Shown here: positions 17,171 to 23,731 of the stretch, piece after piece
Layout: each line of letters opens with the position of its first letter
Position numbering within the stretch: position 1 is the first letter of the stretch
Assembly (NCBI GenBank): GCA_013289415.1
Contig: JABDAB010000012.1
Span: 1-38,211, forward strand
Origin: Gammaproteobacteria bacterium
Lineage (GTDB): Bacteria; Pseudomonadota; Gammaproteobacteria; Legionellales; Legionellaceae
Reading direction: 5' to 3'
Length of the DNA: 38,211 nucleotides
Translations under genes and position numbers: made by a program
The notes under the pieces: model-generated
What the model saw: the letters and a program-made list of their open reading frames with translations, nothing else
Told to the model about the DNA's origin: nothing
The model's database searches: none

Positions 17171-17683
17171 ATGCCAACAACAATTAATCTATATGAAGAT
17201 AATCTTAGCCGAAACAAACTTGTCTTTACCGAGGAGCAATCAGATTTAAAAGATCCCGATCTACGATACGTCATTGGTGTTTATAATCAAAATGACGAAC
17301 ACATCAGTTCAATAGGGTTAGAACCCAGTGTGTATGAGCGTGATAAACAACTTATCGATAATATCACGAATAACAAATCCGTGGACGACGAAGCGATCGC
17401 AGAGCTGGTCAGTGAATTTATTAAAAATGGTGGACTCTCTGTATTACAAATGGCAGCAAGTTTACCATCTGCTGTTACATACGATCAAAAAACCGCCAAT
17501 AATAATAAAATAGAACTTCAATTTCTTAAACAACAAATAGCTTATGGTAAACAAATAGCTCTTAGTAAGAGTAGTTCATCCGAGACAGAGATAGCGGAGT
17601 GTGTCAATGAACTACTTAAAACAATTCAGCAATACTTAACTGACTGGACTTCGGACAAACCGCGATCTAATACGAGGCCGTGA
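17171..17683 (+). CDS. Hypothetical protein, C-terminus supplied by a palindromic repeat
   Basis: I do not recognise this 170-residue protein. It is acidic and soluble-looking, with no signal peptide or membrane segment and a helix-rich C-terminal half (KIELQFLKQQIAYGKQIALS, a Ser-rich patch, then ECVNELLKTIQQYL). A good start is indicated by TTGGAGAAC before ATG 17171. The last 13 codons (WTSDKPRSNTRP and neighbours) lie inside the palindromic element at 17643-17756, so the natural C-terminus was probably replaced when the element inserted. It lies between the fliA operon and flgA, but nothing in the sequence ties it to flagella; a host-directed or regulatory role is equally possible. Confidence 0.7.
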   Translation: MPTTINLYEDNLSRNKLVFTEEQSDLKDPDLRYVIGVYNQNDEHISSIGLEPSVYERDKQLIDNITNNKSVDDEAIAELVSEFIKNGGLSVLQMAASLPSAVTYDQKTANNNKIELQFLKQQIAYGKQIALSKSSSSETEIAECVNELLKTIQQYLTDWTSDKPRSNTRP

Positions 17684-17756
17684 GCGTGCCCGGGCGGGCT
17701 CGGGCACGCCCACGGACTCGGGCTCGTATTAGATCGCGGTTTGTCTAAAGTCCAGT
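17643..17756 (+). repeat. Family B palindromic element, copy B1
   Basis: This is a 114-bp hairpin-forming element. The outer arms 17643-17676 (begins ACTGGACTTCGGACAAA) and 17723-17756 (ends TTTGTCTAAAGTCCAGT) pair over 34 bp with two mismatches. A GC-rich inner stem, CCGTGAGCGTGCCCG against CGGGCACGCCCACGG, continues the hairpin with one mismatch. It is much richer in GC than its surroundings. The same outer sequence recurs at 30906-30993. It overlaps the end of the upstream gene and lies just before the flgA promoter. Confidence 0.88.
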
Positions 17757-17762
17757 AGATGT

Positions 17763-17791
17763 TTGACAAGGTATGTATGGATTGCTATCCT
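17763..17791 (+). promoter_or_regulatory. Sigma-70 promoter for flgA
   Basis: TTGACA (17763-17768), a 17-bp spacer and TATCCT (17786-17791), with TG one base upstream of the -10 (TGCTATCCT). This is a perfect -35 combined with an extended -10. It begins 7 bp after the end of palindrome B1 and lies about 34 bp before the flgA start, so flgA probably has its own housekeeping promoter. Confidence 0.65.
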
Positions 17792-17824
17792 CAGAAACCA
17801 CTGTAATTAAGGACAATTGCACCC

Positions 17825-18553
17825 GTGAGTAATACCCCCTTTTATGCCCCATCATTGTTATTATCAATGGTTATCAGTCTATTCCTAACGGCCAATTCGT
17901 CTAAAATTTACGCCAATGTCGACGACAGCCAACAACCCCTGCTATCGATAGTCCATGCATTTGTCACCCAACATGTTGAACACCATGATGACGAGCGTAT
18001 CATCATTAATATCAATGCATTGAGTCCAACCGCCGCTTCATTGCACTGCGAATCAGACATACAGGCATCCTTTGCCAATGGCAGTAACGCTGCTCAATTT
18101 AACGCAGTCGCTTTGCAATGCCATTCCGAACCTAGCTGGACTATTTATGTTCCTGTTTCTGTACAAATCATGTCGAACGTTGTTTCAGCCAGCCACTTGA
18201 TATCACCCGGGGATATCATTACTGAGCATGATCTGGCCTATGTAGAATCAGATAAAAATCGATTATATGATGGTTTTTTCAAAGATAAAAAAGATCTTAT
18301 CGGCTTGTCTGTTGTCAGGACTATTTCCGAAGGTACGGTCTTGAGTAAACGAGTGGTTCGACCAGTGGCTATTATTAAACGCAATCAAACCGTCACTCTG
18401 ATCTTAAAAAAAGGGGCGATAGAGATTGATATGCTGGGAATCGCGAAATCAGATGGCTATTTGAATGAAGTGGTAAAAATCTGGAACCCTTCTTCAAAAA
18501 AACTGATTGATGCAGTGGCTATAGGCCCTGATCGAGCCCAATTAATTTGTTAA
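17825..18553 (+). CDS. flgA: Flagellar P-ring assembly chaperone FlgA
   Basis: The product is 242 residues with a signal peptide (hydrophobic stretch about 9-22, likely cleavage after IYA). The C-terminal half is a SAF domain: VSASHLISPGDIITEHDLAY, then LIGLSVVRTISEGTVLSKRV, ending NPSSKKLIDAVAIG. FlgA works in the periplasm to help FlgI polymerise into the P ring. The start is GTG 17825, with AAGGA about 11 bp upstream, which is rather far; an internal ATG at 17867 would remove most of the signal peptide. flgA often lies beside flgM or flgB; here it lies upstream of motA, isolated by palindromic elements on both sides. Confidence 0.9.
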   Translation: MSNTPFYAPSLLLSMVISLFLTANSSKIYANVDDSQQPLLSIVHAFVTQHVEHHDDERIIININALSPTAASLHCESDIQASFANGSNAAQFNAVALQCHSEPSWTIYVPVSVQIMSNVVSASHLISPGDIITEHDLAYVESDKNRLYDGFFKDKKDLIGLSVVRTISEGTVLSKRVVRPVAIIKRNQTVTLILKKGAIEIDMLGIAKSDGYLNEVVKIWNPSSKKLIDAVAIGPDRAQLIC

Positions 18554-18567
18554 AATATACAATTGGA

Positions 18568-18614
18568 CATTGGACAAAAGAACATGAAAAAAGACTCATG
18601 TCCTTCTGTCCATG
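18568..18614 (+). repeat. Hairpin related to family B, copy B3
   Basis: The arms GGACAAAAGAACATGA (18572-18587) and TCATGTCCTTCTGTCC (18596-18611) pair at 14 of 16 positions around an 8-nt loop, and flanking CAT/ATG extends the stem past a one-base bulge. The outer TGGACAAA sequence resembles the family B ends, but the interior differs. It begins 15 bp after the flgA stop and has no T-run. Confidence 0.6.
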
Positions 18615-18667
18615 CGTGTGGTTCATGGGCATTGAGAAAGGTTAGCGTATTTAACGGATCTCAATTA

Positions 18668-18712
18668 TTTGGACAAGCTACATGCGTGTTTTTGCATGTG
18701 GCTTTGTCCAAA
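18668..18712 (+). repeat. Hairpin related to family B, copy B4, upstream of motA
   Basis: The arms TTTGGACAAGCTACATGC (18668-18685) and GCATGTGGCTTTGTCCAAA (18694-18712) pair along their whole length with one bulge and one mismatch, leaving an 8-nt loop (GTGTTTTT). The ends TTTGGACA/TGTCCAAA match the family B core. It lies 22 bp before the motA start and would be in the motA leader RNA. A start codon at 18669 inside it is in frame with motA but would add 22 repeat-encoded residues. Confidence 0.65.
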
Positions 18713-18734
18713 CTCCAAATATAAGGCGTTAATG

Positions 18735-19619
18735 ATGTTGGTTATTATTGGATATTTAGTGGTTATTTTCTCTGTTTTCGGTGGATATGTTTTATCAGGC
18801 GGCCACATGTATGCCATATTTCAACCGTTTGAGTTGATGATTATAGCGGGCGCGGCTCTTGGATCATTTTTTATTGGCAACAGTTGGAACATTATTAAAG
18901 AAACGTTTTATGCGGTTTTTTCTACACTGAAAGGCATCAATTATTCCCGTAAATTTTATGTGCAATTGCTCTCTTTATTATTTGAGATAGTCACCAAGAT
19001 AAAAAAGGACGGAGTATTAGCCATTGAGGCAGATCTGGATAACCAAGCTGAAAGTACTATTTTTGGTGGGTACCCCCTCGTTAAAAAGGAAGGGTACATT
19101 ATGGAATTTTTATGTGACTATTTACGCTTGATTATCACAGGCCGTGTCAATGTTCATCAACTGGAGAACTTGATCGATCAAGATATAGAAACCTATGAAT
19201 GCGAACAGGAACAAGCCATTCATGCCATTAATAAAACCGCTGACGGACTGCCTGCATTTGGTATTGTGGCTGCGGTTCTGGGTATTGTCCACACGATGGA
19301 ATCCATGGGTTCTGTACCACCCGAACAATTAGGTTCGCTAATTGCCAAGGCACTGGTGGGCACATTCCTTGGCGTGCTGCTTAGTTATGGTTTTATAGCG
19401 CCCTTGGCATCGGTTCTTGAACATAAATTACATGCCTCGCTGAAGGTATTAAATGCTATAAAAATTGTTTTGCTGTCCTCTGTCAGTAACATTTCCCCCA
19501 GCATGGCGGTTGAGTTTGGCAGAAAAATTATTTATTCAAAGGAACGACCTAATGGGCTCGAACTAGATGTTCTTCTTAAAGATATAAAACAACAAAACCT
19601 GGGTGCAAAAAATGAGTGA
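18735..19619 (+). CDS. motA: Flagellar stator protein MotA
   Basis: The product is 294 residues from ATG 18735 (AAGGCG 6 bp upstream; an ATG one codon earlier is equally in frame). The N-terminus MLVIIGYLVV...FGGYVLSGG and the block GLPAFGIVAAVLGIVHTMES, then LIAKALVGTFLGVLLSYGF, match MotA, including the Pro that corresponds to E. coli Pro173. There are four membrane helices and a large cytoplasmic loop that contacts FliG. With MotB it forms the proton channel that drives rotation. The length and N-terminus fit MotA better than the shorter MotC/PomA type. It overlaps motB by 8 bp. Confidence 0.94.
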   Translation: MLVIIGYLVVIFSVFGGYVLSGGHMYAIFQPFELMIIAGAALGSFFIGNSWNIIKETFYAVFSTLKGINYSRKFYVQLLSLLFEIVTKIKKDGVLAIEADLDNQAESTIFGGYPLVKKEGYIMEFLCDYLRLIITGRVNVHQLENLIDQDIETYECEQEQAIHAINKTADGLPAFGIVAAVLGIVHTMESMGSVPPEQLGSLIAKALVGTFLGVLLSYGFIAPLASVLEHKLHASLKVLNAIKIVLLSSVSNISPSMAVEFGRKIIYSKERPNGLELDVLLKDIKQQNLGAKNE

Positions 19620-20400
19620 TCACCCGAACCCAACTATCATCATCAAAAAAGTAAAGAAAAGTAAACAACCCCATCATGGTGGTGCGTGGAAAATAGCCTA
19701 TGCTGACTTTGTTACCGCCATGATGGCCTTTTTTATGCTGCTGTGGTTATTATCCTTGCTAAACAAATACCAGCTGCAAGGCGTGTCAGCGTATTTTCAA
19801 AAACCAATAAAAGAGATGTTTATCGGCTCAAGAGACATGAATGACAATGCAAGCCATCTTCCACCTATTCCCTCCATCAATACGCTACAAAAACAAGATA
19901 AAAACCCTGAAATGCAAAAGATAAAAGCTCAATTAGAAGCGTCATTGAAGAAAGATCCTGAAGCCAGTGCTTTCAAAGAGCATGTGGATTTTCAATTACT
20001 GGATGATGGCGTCAAGATTGTAATCCATGACCTGGATGGTAAGCCAATGTTTTCATTAGGAAAAACAGATTTTCAGGCTTATGCTACGAAAATTACTCAC
20101 TGGTTAAGTGCTGAAGTGAATAAAACACCTAAAAAGATATTCATTATGGGTTTTACCGATTCGCTCGATTATAAAAAAAATGCGGCTTACACAAATTGGG
20201 AACTGTCGGTCGATAGAGCCAATGCAACCAGACGATTGTTAGTACAGCAAGGCATGGCAGAAGATAGGGTAATCCGAATTGCAGGTTCTGGTGAAATGGG
20301 GTTGTTAGATAAAAAAGCTGGCACTAACCCAGCGAACCGCCGAATTGAAATTATTATTCTGACCGATGCAGCAGCAAAAAAAATCATGAACAATAATTGA
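19612..20400 (+). CDS. motB: Flagellar stator protein MotB
   Basis: The product is 262 residues from ATG 19612 inside the end of motA; the GTG at 19603 is in frame but less likely. One membrane helix follows a basic N-terminus, with the proton-carrying Asp at residue 32 (WKIAYADFVTAMMAFFMLLW), the same number as in E. coli. The C-terminal OmpA-like domain has TDSLDYKK, NWELSVDRANATRRLL and the closing NPANRRIEIIIL. It anchors the stator to peptidoglycan. It is shorter than E. coli MotB (308), mostly in the periplasmic linker. Confidence 0.95.
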   Translation: MSDHPNPTIIIKKVKKSKQPHHGGAWKIAYADFVTAMMAFFMLLWLLSLLNKYQLQGVSAYFQKPIKEMFIGSRDMNDNASHLPPIPSINTLQKQDKNPEMQKIKAQLEASLKKDPEASAFKEHVDFQLLDDGVKIVIHDLDGKPMFSLGKTDFQAYATKITHWLSAEVNKTPKKIFIMGFTDSLDYKKNAAYTNWELSVDRANATRRLLVQQGMAEDRVIRIAGSGEMGLLDKKAGTNPANRRIEIIILTDAAAKKIMNNN

Positions 20401-20413
20401 GAGGTTAAGCATT

Positions 20414-21343
20414 ATGGATGAGTCGAAAATACCAGACGACGAACCGCTTGAGCAAGGCTCAAGTCAAGCCAGCCCGTCTGGACATATCGATTTTGGTGAC
20501 ACACAGGATACGCCTGACGTCACTAGCCAGGAACTGATGGAAAAAACAACCCAGCACATTATTGAATCGTTTATCGAGGAAGGAAACAAGAAGCTATCGT
20601 CTTTTCTAAGAAAAAAAATATCCATTGAATCCATTTCAGTAGATACGTGTCTATATGACTCATTAGAACATAATTATGACAAATCGGTGATGCTGGCATT
20701 TCAAATAGAACCCGGGGGCACGTTTGGTTTAATTGTTTTTGATTTTGCGCTACTACATACGGCTATAAATTTGTTGTTTGGTGGCGAAGCAAATGCTAAT
20801 GAGCCCGTGATAACACATTTAGGGCAAGCCGGAACTAAAATTGCCTTAAAAATTGCTGAAATGTCTATATTGGCATTCCAAAAAGTATTGAATGAACACC
20901 TGAATACAGATCTGCATTTTTCAAACCTGTCGACGTCGTTATATCCCGTTTTCAATCAAAAACAAGGAAAGGGGTGTAACCTTACGTTTAAGGTCTCCAT
21001 TGATGCCGTCTCAGGTAGTCTTTGGATGGTGATACCAGACAGAATCCTCGCAAATGTTACGTCAGGATCAACGGTTGATCAGCAAAAACTGCAGGAGGAC
21101 ATAGAGCCTCATTTAGGCGGCCAATTGAAGGATGAAATTATTGATTCTAAAATCATCGTATGCGCTGTGTTAGCGGATATATCCTTGTTAGTTAAGGATG
21201 TCGTCAATTTACGACCAGGAGATGTCATTCCCATTGAGGATCCGACGTTTGTTTTTTTGACCCATAATCAGAAAAAATTATTTACGGCAACAGCTGGACA
21301 GTTAAATGCACGCCGCACTGTCAAGATCATTGATGCTATCTAA
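20414..21343 (+). CDS. fliM: Flagellar motor switch protein FliM, divergent N-terminus
   Basis: The product is 309 residues. The middle domain (HTAINLLFGGEAN, a diverged form of the LFGG-D-G-R motif) and the C-terminal SpoA-like domain (LKDEIIDSKIIVCAVLADIS, then LRPGDVIPIEDP) identify FliM, and fliN follows. FliM joins FliG and FliN in the C ring. The N-terminus is unusual: the LSQxEIDALL-type segment that binds phosphorylated CheY in chemotactic bacteria is absent, replaced by an acidic Ser/Pro-rich stretch (about residues 1-40). Together with the lack of che genes in the window this suggests a motor not switched by CheY. The start has GAGAGG upstream, 13 bp after motB. Confidence 0.88.
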   Translation: MDESKIPDDEPLEQGSSQASPSGHIDFGDTQDTPDVTSQELMEKTTQHIIESFIEEGNKKLSSFLRKKISIESISVDTCLYDSLEHNYDKSVMLAFQIEPGGTFGLIVFDFALLHTAINLLFGGEANANEPVITHLGQAGTKIALKIAEMSILAFQKVLNEHLNTDLHFSNLSTSLYPVFNQKQGKGCNLTFKVSIDAVSGSLWMVIPDRILANVTSGSTVDQQKLQEDIEPHLGGQLKDEIIDSKIIVCAVLADISLLVKDVVNLRPGDVIPIEDPTFVFLTHNQKKLFTATAGQLNARRTVKIIDAI

Positions 21344-21369
21344 TTGGACATCTAAAAAGTGAGGGATTT

Positions 21370-21684
21370 ATGAGTGAGAATGACCAAAAAAATGAGGACG
21401 CTGCCATGATTAACGAACAAGAAATGGTGTCGGATTCGATTGAACCCGAACAATCGTATACCACCCAGCAAATGGATATTTTAAATAATGTGACGATGAA
21501 CATTACTGTTCAAATTGGGAAGGCAAAAATTAAAATCAGTGAATTGCTTAATTTAAAAAAAGGCTCGATCGTTGAACTTCATCAGGAAGCGAATGAACCC
21601 CTTCAAATTTATGCCAATGAAAAGCCTATCGCTAAGGGTACTATTATTACTGCGAATGGAAAATATTGCGTTAAAGTGATTTAA
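21370..21684 (+). CDS. fliN: Flagellar motor switch protein FliN
   Basis: The product is 104 residues. An acidic N-terminal tail is followed by the SpoA domain: ILNNVTMNITVQIGKAKIKI, SELLNLKKGSIVELHQEANE, then LQIYANEKPIAKGTII. FliN forms the base of the C ring and binds FliH. The ATG at 21370 has GTGAGGG upstream. It belongs to the motAB-fliMNOP run. Confidence 0.94.
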   Translation: MSENDQKNEDAAMINEQEMVSDSIEPEQSYTTQQMDILNNVTMNITVQIGKAKIKISELLNLKKGSIVELHQEANEPLQIYANEKPIAKGTIITANGKYCVKVI

Positions 21685-21697
21685 GAAACGGTGTTTT

Positions 21698-21994
21698 ATG
21701 CATGATTATATGACCTCCATGATTGTCCTTATTGGTGCAATCATGGGTATTTTTCTAATGGTATTTCTATTAAAAAAATCGATGCCATCCCGATTTATTG
21801 GCAATCGATACATTAAAATCATTGATCAACTTGCTTTGGGATCGAAAGAACGCGTTTTTTTGTTGAAAATTAATCAGGAAACGATCCTGGTTGGCGTGAC
21901 GTCCCATGGGATGTCAACACTGCATGTCTGTAATAATACGGCTGATCAGCTGACACCCATCACCGAATGTACATCAAATAAGACTGAACAATGA
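21698..21994 (+). CDS. fliO: Flagellar export accessory protein FliO
   Basis: The product is 98 residues with one N-terminal membrane helix (MIVLIGAIMGIFLMVFLL) and a small cytoplasmic domain containing IKIIDQLALGSKERVFLLKI and LVGVTSHGM, the FliO pattern. FliO assists FliP assembly into the export gate. It is encoded between fliN and fliP, its normal place, and its stop overlaps the fliP start (ATGA). No fliL is found before fliM. Confidence 0.9.
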   Translation: MHDYMTSMIVLIGAIMGIFLMVFLLKKSMPSRFIGNRYIKIIDQLALGSKERVFLLKINQETILVGVTSHGMSTLHVCNNTADQLTPITECTSNKTEQ

Positions 21995-22749
21995 ATCTAA
22001 CAAAAACAAAGCAGCGACTACTGGGCCTGTCTGGATTAATTGCACTCGCTTTTTTTAGTACGCATGCAATGGCAGACACGGGCACGATCCCCTTGCTAAC
22101 GACAACAACCACAAATGGAGAGGTGACGTATAGTTTAAGTATTAAAATTTTGGCCGTAATGGCATTGTTTTCAGTTTTGCCAGCATTATTGATTACCATG
22201 TCTGCGTTCACGCGAATCATCATTGTTTTTTCGATGTTACGGCAAGCACTAGGGATCCCGAACGTTCCCAGCAATCAAATTATCATTGGTTTGGCACTCA
22301 TTACGACAATCTATGTCATGATGCCTACGCTTGAAAAAATTAACACCCTCAGTGTAGAACCCTATATGCAGGAAAAAATCACTGCTGAAAGCGCAATCAC
22401 AGCCACCACTGAGGTGATTAAAAAATTTATGCTGAAACAAACTCGTAAAGCTGACTTGGTTTTATTTGCCAATTTATCCAGCAAAAAAATGACACCCGGC
22501 AACTATCCTCTATATATTTTAATGCCTGCTTACATCATTAGCGAACTGAAAACAGCGTTTCAGATTGGATTCTTAATATTCCTGCCTTTTCTAATTATCG
22601 ATCTCGTCACGGCAAGCGTTTTAATGTCGATGGGCATGATGATGCTGTCCCCGATGGTGATATCCCTACCCTTTAAAGTACTGTTTTTTGTGATGGTGAA
22701 TGGTTGGGCATTGATAGTCACCAGCCTAGTGTCAAGTTTTCGCCCATAA
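21991..22749 (+). CDS. fliP: Flagellar export gate protein FliP
   Basis: The product is 252 residues with a cleavable signal peptide (to about THAMA) and four membrane helices. The family signature is FTRIIIVFSMLRQALGIPNV followed by PSNQIIIGLALITT, and the C-terminus holds GMMMLSPMVISLPFKVLFFV. FliP is the main subunit of the FliPQR export pore. fliQ and fliR are in another operon (11311-12386), so the usual fliPQR block has been split. This is the last gene before the fliC promoter; no clear terminator was seen after it. Confidence 0.96.
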   Translation: MNLTKTKQRLLGLSGLIALAFFSTHAMADTGTIPLLTTTTTNGEVTYSLSIKILAVMALFSVLPALLITMSAFTRIIIVFSMLRQALGIPNVPSNQIIIGLALITTIYVMMPTLEKINTLSVEPYMQEKITAESAITATTEVIKKFMLKQTRKADLVLFANLSSKKMTPGNYPLYILMPAYIISELKTAFQIGFLIFLPFLIIDLVTASVLMSMGMMMLSPMVISLPFKVLFFVMVNGWALIVTSLVSSFRP

Positions 22750-22771
22750 AACACTCCACACAAAAAAATAA

Positions 22772-22799
22772 TTAAGTTTTATACAGAATGCTCCGATAT
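22772..22799 (+). promoter_or_regulatory. Sigma-28 (FliA) promoter of fliC
   Basis: TTAAGTTT (22772-22779) matches 7 of 8 bases of the sigma-28 -35 consensus TAAAGTTT. TCCGATAT (22792-22799) matches 6 of 8 of the -10 consensus GCCGATAA. The spacer is 12 bp, one more than the common 11. The site lies 38 bp before the flagellin start, and FliA is encoded in the window. Confidence 0.75.
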
Positions 22800-22837
22800 T
22801 AAAAGTGAACACCAACAATAATCACTAGGAGATTAAA

Positions 22838-23659
22838 ATGACATTGACCGTAAATACAAATATTGCATCATTGCAAGCACAACAATCAATAGGTATAACT
22901 CAAGACAGCTTGGCGAATACCATTCAACGTCTGTCAACGGGCTATCGTATTAACTCGGCAAAAGATGACGCAGCAGGGTTAGCCATTGCAGCCGGGTTGT
23001 CATTGCAAATTCGAGGCCTGACACAAGGCGCACGTAATGGGAATGACGGCATTTCAATGATTCAAACCGCTGAAGGTGGATTAAATCAAACATTGAGCTT
23101 GCTCCAGCGCATGCATGAATTGGCAACACAAGCCTCTTCTGGTACTTACTCATCGTCTGACTTAACCAACTTGAACAACGAGTACGCATCACTCCAAACA
23201 GAAATTGATGAAGTAGCTGCAACCGTGAATTTCAACGGCATCAATGTAATGGATGGCTCAACAACTACGGTAAGTGTTCAAGTTGGATCAAATAATACAA
23301 CCAATGATCGCCTGTCGCTTGGCCTCATTGAAGCCACATCAACAACGTTAGGCGTTACCGGTGATGTGTTGACCTCTGCTGATGCACAGACCGAAATGGA
23401 TGCATTAAGTCTCGCCATTACAACAGTAACAACAGGGCTTTCAAGCTTAGGCGCAAGTCAAACGAACCTTGAAGAAGCTGTTGCAGGTGACATAGATTTG
23501 GTTACCAACCTTCAGGCTGCTCGCTCACGTATTCAAGACACTGACTTTGCTGAAGAAAGTGCCAACTTGTCCAAATTGCAAATTCTGCAACAATCAGGTG
23601 CTGCGATGTTATCTCAAGCCAATGCCACAGCCCAAGTGGTTCTGAAATTGCTTCAATAA
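22838..23659 (+). CDS. fliC: Flagellin FliC
   Basis: The product is 273 residues, a compact flagellin: the D0/D1 ends are complete but the variable surface domain is almost absent. The N-terminus has VNTNIASLQAQQSIGITQDS, RLSTGYRINSAKDDAAGLAI and LLQRMHELATQASSGTYSSS. The C-terminus has ARSRIQDTDFAEESANLSKL and ends VVLKLLQ. It polymerises into the filament after export, with FliS (25117) as chaperone. The start has CTAGGAG upstream. Expression should depend on FliA, by the site at 22772. Gln90-Arg91 corresponds to the TLR5-contacting Gln-Arg of Salmonella flagellin. Confidence 0.97.
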   Translation: MTLTVNTNIASLQAQQSIGITQDSLANTIQRLSTGYRINSAKDDAAGLAIAAGLSLQIRGLTQGARNGNDGISMIQTAEGGLNQTLSLLQRMHELATQASSGTYSSSDLTNLNNEYASLQTEIDEVAATVNFNGINVMDGSTTTVSVQVGSNNTTNDRLSLGLIEATSTTLGVTGDVLTSADAQTEMDALSLAITTVTTGLSSLGASQTNLEEAVAGDIDLVTNLQAARSRIQDTDFAEESANLSKLQILQQSGAAMLSQANATAQVVLKLLQ

Positions 23660-23670
23660 TAATCCATACT

Positions 23671-23711
23671 GTCCCCGGCATGGGTTAGTTACCATGCCGG
23701 GACGATTTTTT
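23671..23711 (+). terminator. Rho-independent terminator after fliC
   Basis: The arms GTCCCCGGCATGG (23671-23683) and CCATGCCGGGAC (23692-23703) form a 12-bp GC-rich stem with one bulged C and an 8-nt loop, followed by GATTTTTTAT. It lies 11 bp after the flagellin stop, where it would cap the abundant fliC mRNA. It leaves only about 20 bp before fliD. Confidence 0.88.
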
Positions 23712-23731
23712 ATATTTAAGGATGAACAGCC

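Noticed and set aside
17643-17756. Element B1 as a simple rho-independent terminator
   Set aside because: The stem is far longer than needed, there is no T-run on either side, and the same sequence recurs at 30906, which favours a repeat element.
18669-18734. A 22-residue N-terminal extension of MotA
   Set aside because: It is encoded by hairpin B4 and has no Shine-Dalgarno. MotA from 18735 begins exactly like known MotA and has AAGGCG upstream.
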